The notes beneath the pieces were generated by a model. That model did no database searches. It was not told where the DNA came from and saw only the letters and a list, made by a program, of their open reading frames with translations. From Castor canadensis (Eukaryota; Chordata; Mammalia; Rodentia; Castoridae), in NCBI RefSeq assembly GCF_047511655.1, contig NC_133386.1, positions 179,201,146-179,265,145 on the forward strand: a DNA stretch of 64,000 nucleotides. The letters are read 5' to 3'. Within the stretch, counting starts at the first letter, position 1, and every line of letters starts with the position of its first letter. The translations under genes and the position numbers were made by a program. Below are positions 43,301 through 55,366 of the stretch, in pieces.

Positions 43301-45535
43301 CTTATTTTAGTATTTTTAATAGCACATTTTTTCTGCTTTCTGATCAATGGCATCCTTCAAATTATGTAGCCAGTCCTATGACTAAAGTGAGGGTTACTGG
43401 GACTTTGGGAAGTAGAAATTCACGTTAGCCTGGCTAGACAGGCAGTGAGTCTTATTTTACTATGGAAAGTCATTCAGTCAAACTTCTGACTGTTACACTT
43501 TGGGCTGCAAACCAGTTATCAAACCAGTTCTTTAGTTTTATAGGAAATGGTAAGAAAAAGTCAAAACATTTTTAGTTTAGGTATTATCTCAGCTTTACCA
43601 GAAAACAAAATGGGGCGAGTATTAGCTGCTGCTACTTTATTTGAGAAGTTGAATTCCAGGACAGGGTGAAGGAAAAGAGAAGTAAGAGAAATTTGGGAAG
43701 CCAAATTTCCAAGGTACTCAATTACCTTGGTAATTACTTCAGTGTAAAGTCATGGATGCACAGCTGGCATCTAAGTAGTTAGGTCTACGAAGCCATGACT
43801 TTCATCCCAGTCAGCTGTATGACGAAACTGCAGCTCAGTCGTGGTAGTTGAAAAGAAGGAAAGGCAATTTATGTCTTTCCCCCCTCCTGCCTCCTGTTTC
43901 CCACTGGATGAAGTTTGCTCCATGAAAAGTTAACTCCTCCATTTTTCTTCAGTACATTAATTCAATACTTCCTGAAAGTCACATCCCATACCCTACAGTG
44001 TGGCATTTCAAGCCAACACAAATTGTAAGGAGGAGTCAGACTCTTGGCGGGTGACAGGTTGCCACGGAGGTGGCTGAGATAGAACTAGCAACTGAAGGTC
44101 TGAAGGACAGGAGATGATACAAACAGCCAAGATGGCATACAAGGTGTGTCCAATGGAGCAGGTGTGGGGAGTCATCTTCCAGTGTTCAGTGCTGCCTGAA
44201 TAAAACAGATGAAATTAGTCTGGAGCAATTAAGAGCACAAGGATAGAGGGAAGGAAATGCCAATTTGTTATGGGAAAGTTCTCTGCCAGCAGCATGCAAT
44301 TTCAGTTAAGTGGGAGTCCCACAATTTGAAGTCTTAAAATTGAAAAATGCAGGCTCCTCAATAACTCCAAAATAAAACTGATTAAAAAAAAGGAGGCAGC
44401 CACAAAGCTGCAGGCCTTTTCCAAATACCTTGCATTAATAGTTCTCTGCCAGGGAGAGGAGGCTAACCTGCTGGCAATAAGGGGATTAAAAGGTTGTCCT
44501 GCCACTGAAGCCTACTGTTCTGATTGCCTCAAAAGAGAAGCCATTAAGCTAAGACACAGGATGGAGGCCACAGCACAAAGAGCAATAGGTAAAAAGAAAA
44601 AGCTTCAGGCTTAAAAACAACATCTAAACAAGATGTGTGTTGTTATTAATCTCACAGGTAATGAATAGGCTGGATGCCTGCCAGAGTTTTGAAGGAAATT
44701 TTACCAAATATATTCCATGAATTCTCTGTCATTTTTAACCCCTAAGGTAATCCCAGGTCCTTGGCTTCCATGGAAGTCTTGCAGTCCCACAGAGTGACAT
44801 CATTCCAAGTGCCCTCCTCAAACTTGGCCTTAGCGAGATAAAGAACAAGGATTATAATCACAGAGAGCAGAACCCAGCTGCCATCATCCTTTAGGACACT
44901 GAGTCCTCTGCTAGGGCAGTGGGTATCTCCCTTACTACACAGACTAGCCCATGATTGATCTGGACAAGTGAGTCTCCAATTCTGTATTCTGAGTTACTTT
45001 ATTGCTGTTATGCTCTTCCTCCTCCACCACTGTATATTGATCTGTGTAGGAAGCAATAAAAAATTTCACTGTTTATTCAACGTGGGAACTCAAGAGCCAG
45101 AAGAATACTCTGGAACTTAGAGCTGAATGTTGTAATCAAATGAGACCATGGAGGTGTTGACCTATGCCTAAAAAGAAGGGAATATATGGATGTTGTTTAT
45201 CCAAGGGTAGATTGTGACAAACATCAATCACCTATGCAGTAGACACTCTCCTTTTCCTCCCTATTTATAGAACATTGTTTTGTATGAAGTAGCAATGAGC
45301 TCACACTCTCACATATTCTATGGGACATTGAGACTCACCTGGCCACTGAGGTAATAATTTTTTAAAAAGAGAACAGAATCATTTAGAATGTTAAAACAGA
45401 GACTATTAATTTTCTCCTTTTTTCTCTACTTCCTTTTTCTTGTCTGCAGTGTGAATATGATGCCTAGAAAACATAGAAACTATCTTGTGATGTTAAGAAT
45501 GAAAAGCACAGGAGAGATAGAACGAATGAAAAGAG
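43301..45535. other. 2.2 kb repeat-poor stretch, no gene
   Basis: No recognised repeat between 43.4 and 45.4 kb. A strong pyrimidine tract with acceptor-like tcttgtctgcag ends at 45449, but no donor or coding frame follows before the L1 at 45536. Candidate conserved non-coding DNA. Confidence 0.45.
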
Positions 45536-45812
45536 AAGCTTAATGTTCTCACCACTTACAGAAATGAAATGATAAGTATGTGAGGTAATGGGTATGTTAG
45601 TTAGTTTGATTCAGTCATTCCACAATGTACATTCATGAAAACATCAATGTTGTACACCATAAGCATATACGATTTTTCTTGGTGATACTGGTGTTTGAAC
45701 TCAGGGACTTGTACTTGCTAGGCAGGTGCTCTGCCACTTGAACCATACTCTCAGCCTTACAATGTTTTTGTAATTAAAACTTTAAAAATAAAAAGAAAGA
45801 GAAAAGAAAGAA
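45536..45812 (+). mobile_element. Old L1 3' end split by an ID SINE
   Basis: taatgttctcaccacttaca, then aggtaatgggtatgttagtt and catcaatgttgtacaccata, run to 45672. After the ID unit the L1 tail resumes (caatgtttttgtaattaaaa). Confidence 0.75.
45673..45760 (-). mobile_element. ID-type SINE inside old L1
   Basis: Antisense ID: ggtgtttgaactcagggact, then gctaggcaggtgctctgcca and cttgaaccatactctcagcc. Confidence 0.88.
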
Positions 45813-45861
45813 GGAAGGGGGGAGAGAGGAAGGAAGGAAAAAAGGAAGGAGGAAGGAAGGA
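45784..45861. repeat. Homopurine (GGAA/GAAA)n tract
   Basis: Nearly pure A/G for 78 bases, next to the L1 tail from which it may have grown. Confidence 0.93.
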
Positions 45862-46774
45862 TAGCAACTTTATGAAAGAATTGAATTGACTCAGGAATAT
45901 TTGATAAGAAGGAGAAATAAACTTCTATGGGCTGAAACTACCATTATTTGGTCATGTTATGTCATGAAGCCAAAAGCAAACCCTACTTAATGCAGACTCC
46001 CAAAATAGAAAAGCACAACCAGTAAAAAAGTGTTTCCTAGCAGCTAAAGACAATCATTCCATGGCAAAGTGCAGCAAAGCTGGAAATACAGAGGTAAGAA
46101 TTTTTTGCTAATTTTCTCAGAATAAATCAGAAGACTGAGCTGATCCTAGATGGATTCCTCTTCCTGCCTAATTGATACTCCAGGCCTTTAAGTGCCTAAG
46201 TAAGCATTTGTGTGAAAGGCCAAAAGCAAGATGCAACATGTTAACATAGTATATTCCATGCCAACCCAATATATCTGTTACATATGCCTTGTGTAGCTGG
46301 GATTACAGATGAATACAACCACACCCAGTCCATTGACAACTCTAAATATCACTATCAAAAAGTTAGCATAAGATAGCTTAACTTGTCCTGATGCTTAAGT
46401 AAGATAATTATTGTGTCTCACTAAAAGCTAGGTTATACCCAAGACACTACTGAATTAGGAAAGATTTCTCCCAAAAGGGATACAGACACTGCCTCTGCAT
46501 TTTTTCATTTATGTTAGTTTTCTCTTTTTCCTTTTTTTTCTCATTCATGCATCCAAATTTCATTAGTCATTACTCTGAGCCAGGCACTAGGAATCAGAAA
46601 GAAGGCACAGTCTGCCTTTAAGCAGTTAACTCACCATCTAATGAAACTGGAAAAGATCAAAGAGACCCAAGAGATGAGGCAGATGACAGAATGAAATCAA
46701 CAACAGGTAAACCATCTGGACAGAGCCCAGGGGCAAAATTGCTATTTGATAATTTTTGTTTTGGTTTGTTTTGG
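45862..46774. other. No gene; B1 remnant at 46285-46331
   Basis: gtgtagctgggattacagat is an antisense B1 piece. Near 46570, ctctgagccaggcactagga is L2/MIR-like. The rest is unassigned. Confidence 0.45.
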
Positions 46775-46982
46775 TTTACTTTTTATGGGACTGGAGTGGG
46801 AACTCAGGGCTTCGAGCTTGCAAAGCAAGCGCCCTACCACTTGAGCCACACCACCAGTCCATTTTTCTCTGGTTATTTTGCAGATGGAGGTCTCATGAAC
46901 AATTTGGCTGAACAGTGATCCTCCCTATCTCAGCCTCCCAAGTAGCTAGGATCATAGGCGTGAGCCACTTGTGCCTGGCTCA
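46775..46982 (-). mobile_element. B1-ID fused SINE
   Basis: Antisense ID (gggaactcagggcttcgagc; gcgccctaccacttgagcca), then antisense 7SL (caagtagctaggatcatagg; cgtgagccacttgtgcctgg). The frame at 46691-46918 crosses it. Confidence 0.88.
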
Positions 46983-46984
46983 AA

Positions 46985-47522
46985 CATTTCTGTTTTTATT
47001 ATTTCATTACTTATTTTGCTAAATTTATCTTGTAAATCCCAGTATACAGCATGATGTTTTGATACCCATATAGATCATGAAATGTCTACAATAGTTAAGC
47101 AAATTAGTTCATCCATCATCTCACCCAGTTACCCATTTTGTGTGTGTGGCAAGAGCACCAAAAGAGATCTGCTTTTTTTTAGCAAACTCCCAAATACACA
47201 ATTATTACCTACAGCCTTCATGTACATTAGATTCTATACTTCTTCATCCTACGTGTTTGCTACTTTGTGTTCTTTGACCTAAATATAGAAAAAACATAAG
47301 TGCCCCCGAACAGATGAATATATAAAGAAATTGTGCCATCTATACAATGGAATATTACCCAGTCTGCAAAAAGGAGATTCTTCCATTTGCCACAACATAT
47401 TGTAAAGTGTGGGCATTATATTAAGTGAAAAAGCCAGACACACACAAAAAAACCTGTACAATCTCACTTTTATGTGGAATCTTAAAAAGGGTTGCTAGGA
47501 AGTGTTCACCTCTGAAAGCTAT
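46985..47522 (-). mobile_element. Old L1 with 5' inversion
   Basis: 46985-47280 is antisense L1 3' UTR (ttttgatacccatatagatc; agcaaattagttcatccatc). 47281-47522 is sense late ORF2 (atacaatggaatattaccca; cagacacacacaaaaaaacc). For a minus-strand L1 this is an inverted upstream part followed by a direct 3' part, the twin-priming layout, much older than the copies at 30-32 kb. Confidence 0.72.
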
Positions 47523-47530
47523 ATTTTCAC

Positions 47531-47840
47531 CAGGCGCAGTAGTCCATGCCTGTAATCCTAGCCTCTCAGGAGGCAGAGATTGGGAGGATTACAGTTCAGG
47601 GCAAAAGTTCATGAAAACCACATCTCAACCAATAAAAGACTGGGCATGGTGGGACGCTCCTTTCACCCTAGCTACAGCGGGAAATGTAAACACAAAGATC
47701 ATGGTACAGGCCACCCCAGACAGAAAGCAAGACCCTATTGAGAAAATAACAAAAGCATAAAAGGCTGGGGGTGTAGCTCCAGTGGTAGGGCACCCACCTA
47801 GAAAGCACAAAGCCCTGAGTTCAAACCCCAGAAAAAAAGC
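47531..47840 (+). mobile_element. Composite SINE: two 7SL-like units plus ID unit
   Basis: Unit 1: caggcgcagtagtccatgcc. Unit 2 from about 47641: ctgggcatggtgggacgctc. ID unit 47763-47835: ggctgggggtgtagctccag to gagttcaaaccccag. Frames at 47425-47810 derive from it. Confidence 0.9.
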
Positions 47841-48987
47841 AATACTTTCTCCAGGACTCTCTCATTTCTTAAAAAATATACTTCCCAACTAGAGAGCTTC
47901 AGGCCAAGAAGGAGACACTGTTTTTTGACAGTGAGATCATTTCTCCACTGCCCATTGCTGAACATTTATGTATTCCTTCTCTCCAGAGCAGTTTACCATA
48001 GGCAACCCAGCATCACTCTAGGGAGAAAGGGAGAGTGAGTTGCAAGGAGGGGAGGATGTGGAAATGAAAAACTTGAGAACAAAAACATACCTTCCCCCAA
48101 CTGGCAACCTCAGCATAGGCTATTCTAGCTATTACGTGCAAGGGATATCTTGCATGTAAAGTGCCCTCTGAAACTGTTACATGAATGTTAAAAACAGAAA
48201 AGAATTCTTCATTCTGATTTTTCGTCAAACAAATGTCGCTTCTCCCTGAAAGGGTACAGCATCTGAATCCTAGATGACTGCAACTACAGGCCAACTGCCA
48301 AAAGAAGTGTTGAAAAAGCACTCAGGTCTCTTCAGAGCTCAGATCCTGGGGATGAGACCATCAGAACTAAGCCGCTTTGGACACTGATGGCAGCGTCACT
48401 GTGAGATCTCTCCTGTTGAGTCCTTGCTGGTATTGCAGTGATTGAGCCTGGCTGTCACTGGGCCTCTGAGAGAAGAAACCAAGGTCTTGACACCATGTGA
48501 TCAGTAATGAGCTCATGGCCCTGGTAATCAGCTAAGAGGGTTACTTAGTGACCTGATTTCAGAGGGGCTTTGCCATTCTGTCTTCCCAAGAGATTGTTCA
48601 TGTCATTTCAATGACATAAATTATTTGTGGTTTTTCATTCTAGCCTGGTCCAAAATAGAAGGCAATTAAAGCTAAAACACTCACCAGATGAAAGATAGTG
48701 AGAAGAGCCACTAATATTGATTGCAGACTAGATGACCAAAAAGAAACAGCAAATTAGAACAGTTAGGATCATTTAGAAAGGGAACTATAGACATGATGAT
48801 GTTAGCATGTATCAACAAGTGCCTGAGTCTCTGGATAGTGGTATTTCCTGGAATAAGAAAGTGTATTGAAGAGGTAGAAACTGACCACAGGCCTATTTGG
48901 ATCATATTTTTTAGGTACTTATTGAACATCTATGTGAAAACATCAGGACTATTACTAAATATATAAATCTGAAATCCACATACACAT
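47841..48987. other. Repeat-poor stretch, no gene
   Basis: The minus frame at 48013-48321 (102 codons) and 48711-48929 have no recognised similarity. Bases 48350-48600 are relatively G+C-rich and repeat-free. Candidate conserved non-coding DNA. Confidence 0.45.

Positions 48988-49027
<40 letters not shown>
48988..49027. repeat. (CA)n microsatellite
   Basis: About 20 CA units, uninterrupted. Confidence 0.97.
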
Positions 49028-49029
<2 letters not shown>

Positions 49030-49279
49030 GCTTTAAGAGGCACAGAATAATCTCTTCTCAAAAGCCAGAGAAGAGATGTCAAAAAGGAGAGAAAAGATTC
49101 TCCTACATTTGGATGTCTGGTTAAAGAAGATAACTCAGAAAAACAAGCTGACAATGGATGGGTATCAGGTGAGAACCATCAGATGAACTTTGTATTTCAG
49201 TAGCCTAGACAAGACAGAGCCTAATCAAAGGAGTGGCTCTGTGTCAAAGATTGGAAGATAAAACAGAGATCACATTTGG

Positions 49280-49870
49280 TGTGGGCAAGACATGGATCAG
49301 TGGGGACCTTGACCTTGATAAGGGTCATTTCAAGGGAGTGAGCACAAAAGCTCTTTAGAAACAGGGAGATGATAGATAGTAGAAAAGTGGAGAACATGAC
49401 TTTTGATAACTCAAGGAGCTTTTCTCAGGACTGGAAGAGTGGCTTAAGTGGTATAGTGCCTGCTTAGCAAACGTGAGACCCTGAGTTCAAACCCCAGTGC
49501 CATCAAGAGAAAATAAAAAGATTTTCTCTGAGGGAGGACAGATAAATGTAGTACTTATGAAACTTGTAAGAAATGAGGGGTCAAGAGAAGATGTTTTAAA
49601 GTCAATTATATAAGCACAAGTGGAGGGAATGACCTTGGACAAGAGCAGAGAAGCAAAATTGGAGGCCACAGACATAGGAGAATTCATGGGGTTAGTGTTG
49701 GGTAGGTGAATTAATTTTTATTTGAGCATATCTTTTATTCTCTATGAAGTCAATGGCAAAGGTATCAGTGAGAGAGGAGGTGATGGTAGAGATGTAAAGA
49801 CAGGAGTAGAAAATATTCCTGCTAAATGGAGAAAGAATTTGTTAGGAAAGCATGTCAGGATTAACTGGCT
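49280..49870 (+). mobile_element. Ancient repeat, family not assigned, split by an ID SINE
   Basis: ccttgaccttgataagggtc, then ttcaagggagtgagcacaaa, and after the SINE gagagaggaggtgatggtag, follow the order of a widespread old mammalian repeat whose name I cannot give with certainty. Confidence 0.4.
49429..49520 (+). mobile_element. ID-type SINE
   Basis: ggactggaagagtggcttaa, then gcctgcttagcaaacgtgag, then gagttcaaaccccagtgcca and an A-rich tail. Confidence 0.9.
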
Positions 49871-50659
49871 GTGTTGGATGCCAATTTAAGATACGTGGTC
49901 ATAGATTTAAAGAAAACGCATAAAGCATTATATGAAACATTTTTTAATCTTACACTGGCTGCTAAGCCAGAAAAAGAAAATTATCTTGAAACCTAGGTTC
50001 TGTTTGAAAAGTAAACTATTTCCTTCTTTTCTTTTTCCATATTTTTGAACAGATGCTTCCTTAGCTCATCTGAAGCTCCCTTGTACTTTGTGACAGGCAG
50101 CTAAGATAAGCAAGTTGACACTTTCCACATCCTGCTGGGTTATCTATCTACTTACTAAGTCCATCAGTCCATTAGAAACTCATTGTGCCTTCCACATGAC
50201 CACAAAAAACAGTGGTTTGACCAATTATTCTGCCAATATACAATATTGGCCTCCTTTCCTCCAGCTTCCAGAATTCCCCACCATTCTTCCAGTCTTGTCA
50301 AAGCCCTTCTGGCCCTTCTGCTACACCTCTCTGTAAGCAGCAGTACCTGTTGCATATACATACTATTTCATGGCATTATAGCAGTCACCCACTTCTAGGT
50401 ACTAATTTGTTTTTCAGTCACCTATTACTATAACTTGAGATATACTAAAACATAATAACAAAATAATTATCTTATTATTTTTCATAAGTCTGTGTGTCAG
50501 GAACTCAGACAAGGCACAGCAGGGTTTGCTGACCTCTGCTGCACGTGAAATATGCCAGAGCTACACAGCCTCAAGAGGCCTTGCCCATTTAATGCCTCAG
50601 CGAGGATGGCTCAAACATCTGGTAACTGGTTGGAGCAGCTTGACCACAATCATATGCAA
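49871..50659. other. No gene; possible decayed LTR at 50400-50640
   Basis: cacctattactataacttga and tctgtgtgtcaggaactcag are weakly LTR-like. Opposed short frames at 50115-50398 are chance. Confidence 0.35.
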
Positions 50660-50985
50660 TAATCGCCCTTATCCATGATTTTGCTTTCTGCAGTTTCAGT
50701 TACTTGTGGTCAACAGTGCCCCCAAAATATTAAATGGAAGTTCCAGAACAAAGAATTCACAAGTTTTAAATTGTGCACCATTCTGAGCAGCATGGCAAAA
50801 TCCCAAAAGTCCTGTTCTATCCTGTCTGAAATATGAGTCATTCCCTTGTCTGGCATATCAATGCTGTAGTGTAAAAATGCATAGAAAAAAAAACATAGCA
50901 CATATAAATCTCAAGATCTGCAGTTTCAGGCATCATTTGGGGTCTTGAAATGTATCTTCCAGAGACAAGGGGGAACTCCTGTACC
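50660..50985 (+). mobile_element. Tigger-like non-autonomous mariner-type element
   Basis: The left end (tcgcccttatccatg) and right end (agacaagggggaactcctg) are imperfect inverted repeats. Inside are tttctgcagtttcagttact, ttttaaattgtgcaccattc and cagtttcaggcatcatttgg, in the order of TcMar-Tigger derivatives. No transposase frame remains. An A run at 50882-50893 interrupts it. Confidence 0.75.
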
Positions 50986-52194
50986 TAGGTCACAGTTCTT
51001 GCAGATGACTGGGTCCCTTAGTTCTCCTGCATGTAATCTCAGACTCTCTTTGTGGTAGTTCTATATGATCTTATCAGAAAGGTAAGCCAAAATAAAAGCT
51101 AACTTGTCTTCATAATGTTTAGGATTGAAACTGGCACAGTGTCATTTCTACCACATTTTGTTGAATAAAGAAGTCCAAACATCACCTGGATTGAGAACAG
51201 GTGTCAAACAGGTTCATGAACACTAAGAGGCAAGGGTTTGAGTCACCAAGATAACAGTTTGTTCTGTATACTAATGGAGCTTACCAGGGACATTGGAGCC
51301 AATTTCAACTTGTAGTAGCCCTTTTCTCTTCAGTTTTCATAATTTCATCCTCTGCAGCAATAGAGGGACCTCTTCAATCAGGTAGTTATCTCTAACTGCA
51401 TTTGGCTGCATTTTTTTTTCTTTAAATCCCATCATTATTTGGCCAGGTATCTCTCCTGTACCACTTAGTTTATGCTACACGATAACTCATATTTGCATTC
51501 TTGTCTTATCCTGTTAACTAGACCACAAACATCTCCAGAAGTGCTGAGCCTCTTATTCAGCTCTATATTCTTCTACGTCCACTCCCCATAAGTAGCAGTG
51601 GCTGTACCATGTCCCTAGAATTGCTCCCTAAGAAGCTTTAAGTCTACAAATATCATAAAGTCTGTTGAAAGAACAGACAGTAGAAAACAAAGACAATAGT
51701 CATTAATGCACTGTAGCTTTTGAGCATACTTGCTAAATTATCATTAGAGCTATTGTTGAACAGTCTCTCCTCGCAAAGCCTGGGATGTGAGGTATTACAA
51801 ATCCTCTATTAATTTCACAAATAATACAAACTAAAGCAATAACATAGGTATTTTACACATGAAGAAACTGACTCAGAGAGGTGGTATTATTTGCCACTGG
51901 CCACAAAATTATTAAATTGCAGTTATCTACGATTAAAACCCAGGTTTGACCCACTGTATGGCCTAAAGTCTTTTTACCTTTTCCTAGTGACTGTATCTAT
52001 TATAAATTGCCAGAAAAAGCAACTCTGCTCAAGGCAAATGGAAAGGGCCATGCCCGGTCTAATGCTTCAGTGAAATTTTTAATAATGTGTGAACAAAAGG
52101 CCCTGCATTTTCATTTTCCACTGGGAACCCACAAATTATGTAGCTGGTCTTGCTCTCCCCATATGTGAGACATTCTGGTAGGTTTTACTTATTC
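50986..52194. other. No gene; L2 words at 51480-51600, MIR at 51780-51985
   Basis: 51480-51600 (tatcctgttaactagaccac) fits an L2 3' region. 51840-51960 (atgaagaaactgactcagag; aaaacccaggtttgaccc) is antisense MIR. The frame at 51891-52073 lies over the MIR and is not a gene. Confidence 0.5.
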
Positions 52195-52238
52195 GTGTGT
52201 GTGTGTGTGTGTGTGGGTATGTGTGTGTGTGTGTGTGA
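52195..52238. repeat. (TG)n microsatellite
   Basis: About 22 TG units with one GG interruption, at the tail side of the following SINE. Confidence 0.95.
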
Positions 52239-52438
52239 TATTGGGGCTTGAACTCAGGGCCTTATGCATGCTAAGCAAGTGCTCTACTACTTGGGCCATG
52301 CTCCCAATCCTTTTGCTTTTAGTTTGTTTTTCATATAGAGTCTCATACTTTTTCCCAAGCTGGACTCAGATCAAGATCCTCCCTCTTCCTCCTCCCAAGT
52401 AGCTGGGGTTACAGATGTATACCACTATGCACAGCCAC
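52239..52438 (-). mobile_element. B1-ID fused SINE
   Basis: Antisense ID (ggggcttgaactcagggcct; gctaagcaagtgctctacta), then antisense 7SL (ccaagtagctggggttacag). The A tail side is replaced by the (TG)n tract. Confidence 0.88.
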
Positions 52439-53635
52439 TTACCCTGTTTCACAAATGTAGGGTCTACACGGAGTAGGTACATGGTGTGAGTTTTTCTATT
52501 TCAAAATCTACCCCCTCAGCATTTTCCTCTAAAATACTACCTTAAGCTATTCATTCTTTTAAGTTAATTTTTTTTAATTCCTCCAACAAAAGATTTATAC
52601 ACCCTATATTCACCTTGAATATTTGTTTTATTTCTTGCATTAGCCAAATAGTTTCCAAAAATGCTTTTTTAATGCTTCTACAAGGACATCCTTTAATAAA
52701 AATAAAACACCCAAATCTATACTAGTAAAGAGATAAATTATTGGGTGATTATTCACAACACAAAGATTACTCACCATGGACTCCTTTAAACGTACACTGA
52801 GAGCTCATTACTTGTTTACGAGCCATTAGCCACTTGAGAGGTTATGGTGCAGAGAGACAAGCTAGAAGATTGGCTGCTTCAAGGCTGAAGATAGGGAAGT
52901 GTGAACCTAAGCTCTGATCTAGACAACAGACAGCAGGAAAAGTGAGCCAGACTGAGGGGACAGTGAGGAGAGAATCCACCATGTCTACACAACTTGCAGA
53001 ATCATCTTAAAGGTAGGTTTGGAGCCCAACTGAAGGCAAATTGAAAGCCTTAAATGGGTATAGAAGTAGGATGTTACAACCAGATGAAAACATGTCAGAT
53101 ATTCAGATTTGAAGCTTTAGCATTACTGTCTACACAAAAAAAACTCCAACCTGAGATATCTACCACATAAACAACCAGATCTGTAAGCAGCTCAACCCAA
53201 GTTTTCTGTGCCTTGGCCCTTATGGCAGGATTTATCACCTGCTGGTAATGGGCTGGTGTCACCCCAATGATGGATAGGAGAAGCTTCAGATTCTAAAGCA
53301 TCAGCCTTTTTCTTCAATGCATCCTGGGTGATCTGGGGAGACTGTCTCTGATTTAAAAGTATGTAAGAAAACATCCAGGACCATTGCTTTTGAATGACAT
53401 ATGACATGGCATAATTCTCCCAAATCTAGTGTTATGGCACAGAACTTATGCCAGGAACTACTGCAGTAGAGGGAAAATGACCTAGACGAAATAAAGTACC
53501 CCATACCCATACAGAAACCAAACTAGAATCCTCCCAACCTCCAAAATTTACTAAAGTAAGAGACAACAGGGATATTGTCTACATAATATAAATTCTGTAG
53601 TATCTTCTTAAAATCTTCTGTAAATTCACTATTGC
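52439..53635. other. No gene
   Basis: Overlapping minus frames at 53192-53407 and 53301-53510 have no recognised similarity. No splice pair is supported. Confidence 0.45.
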
Positions 53636-54085
53636 ACTTAGAATAAAAACTATCCTCTTCACCATGCTCTCTCTCCTGGCCCAGCCTCTTCATTCTGATC
53701 TCTTCCTCCTCTTCTTCTCCCACTCACTCACCCTGCTCTAGAAATTGCTGTTTCTTGAATAAGTGGAATTATACCAACTGTGTGACATTTGCGTATTTGT
53801 TGCTCCAGCTGAGGATCACTTCACACCCAAAATGTTTGCATGGTTTGCTATTTCCATTTCATGCAACGGTCACATCAAATCCATCTCTAAAAGGTGGTGT
53901 TCTCTGAAAAAAATATCTTATTTGTTTGTACATTTGTTTTTTGTTTGTGTCCTAGCTCTAAATTCTAAGCTCCATGAGAATTAGAACTTTTCCTATCTAT
54001 TTACTGCTAAATTTCCACTTTCTAGGACAGTGCCCTGCTCAATCAAACAATAAATACTCATTCAAGAAATATGTATACTGTCAAT
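53636..54085 (+). mobile_element. L2 LINE 3' fragment
   Basis: Clear L2 order: cttagaataaaaactatcct, tctctcctggcccagcctct, then after a weak middle aagctccatgagaattagaa, ggacagtgccctgctcaat and caataaatactcattcaag. The short frame at 53763-53984 is inside it. Confidence 0.75.
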
Positions 54086-55114
54086 ATTTGTTGTAGCTTA
54101 TAGCCTAGGTTGTAGACTAGGTGCTGAAAAATTGGTGGACAAAGCAGAGGCATGGCATTTTTAAAGCTGAGTTGGGGTGAAATGGACAGAAAGAAGGATC
54201 GAGATTTGGAAAATAGAAGAAGTACACTCCTTGCAAGAATAGGATAAATGAATCCCCAATCACCTAGGGCACTGCAAGGAGCCCTAGCACTAAAGAGGTT
54301 GATCCCAGGAATCTCAGTAGAATTCGCCAGGCACAAACTGTGGAAGTCTATGCAATAGTTAAAAGCATTAGCCACATGGATAGATTGTACAACATAGAAC
54401 AGACTGCAAAAATGGTCAGGAAGAGAATGACATATGACACAATGCCATTTACATGAGTTAAAAACACAAAACTGTGAAAAGACATGTTTTATAAGACAAA
54501 GTACAAAAATACATGTATTAAAAATATTTGAATTGTATTATGAGGGAAGAAAAAGGAAATGAGAGTGGGTAAAGGGATAAAGAAAGTGAATGAAATAAAA
54601 ATGAAAGAGGGCTTATGCAGAACAATGATTTCTGCAAAGTGATGATCAGGCTTCCTTAGCCCTCTGCACCCAAGATACTAAAGGGAAAAGGAAATTTATC
54701 TTCTAATTCAGGTCACTTTATGCAGAACACTGGAATTCATGCGGAGTTTGAACTTGTCCTTGTACTCAACGTCTCTGAATTTTTCCTAATTAAAAATTAC
54801 TTCGTATTTCTCTAGTTGAAACCTAAAGATATACTGACCAGTAAAGCTACAGACTTGGATAGTAGAAGGGGACTCAAGGCCATTCAGTAGCTGAATGGGT
54901 CATGGCCTATACCAATATAGAATCTCAATAAGTCACTCAATAAGCCCAGTGACATTTTTTTTCACACAGAAGTGAACAAAAATGTCTGGTTCATTTTCAT
55001 GAACTGAGAGTAGATTTATAATACAAATTAATTAAAGCAAGAAGATCACAGACAATTGTTATGCAAAGAATTTGAACTGGGTGACATGAGAGAGGTGACT
55101 ATCTGGGCAGCTAG
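54086..55114. other. No gene
   Basis: AT-rich single-copy-like DNA. The minus frame at 54058-54375 (105 codons) starts within single-copy DNA, ends in the L2 and has no recognised domain. Confidence 0.45.
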
Positions 55115-55350
55115 AGAGGCACAGTGATGAAATACTGGCTTCTGGCAGTTGCTTTGGTGCATTTCCCATCTCCGACCCTTCTTAATTTTGTGAATTCATG
55201 CAAATTTCTGAACCTTCCAGTCACAGTGCTTGTTTCCTCATCTGTAAGGTGTGGATAATGATTTAACCCAACTCAGAGTTCCTATGAAGTCTAAATGAGT
55301 TAGTACACATACAAAGAGAATAATTCTGGGCCCATGGTAAGTACTTAATA
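55115..55350 (+). mobile_element. MIR, nearly full
   Basis: Sense MIR order: gaatactggcttctggcag-like start, caaatttctgaaccttccag, gtttcctcatctgtaaggtg, catggtaagtacttaataaa. Confidence 0.75.
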
Positions 55351-55366
55351 AAAGGTTAAGAACAAT

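Noticed and set aside
43154-43369. 71-codon frame with a protein-like look
   Set aside because: Its middle translates an antisense B1 SINE, a classic source of false protein matches.
47425-47810. 111-codon plus frame and 61-codon minus frame
   Set aside because: Both are produced by the composite SINE at 47.53-47.84 kb.
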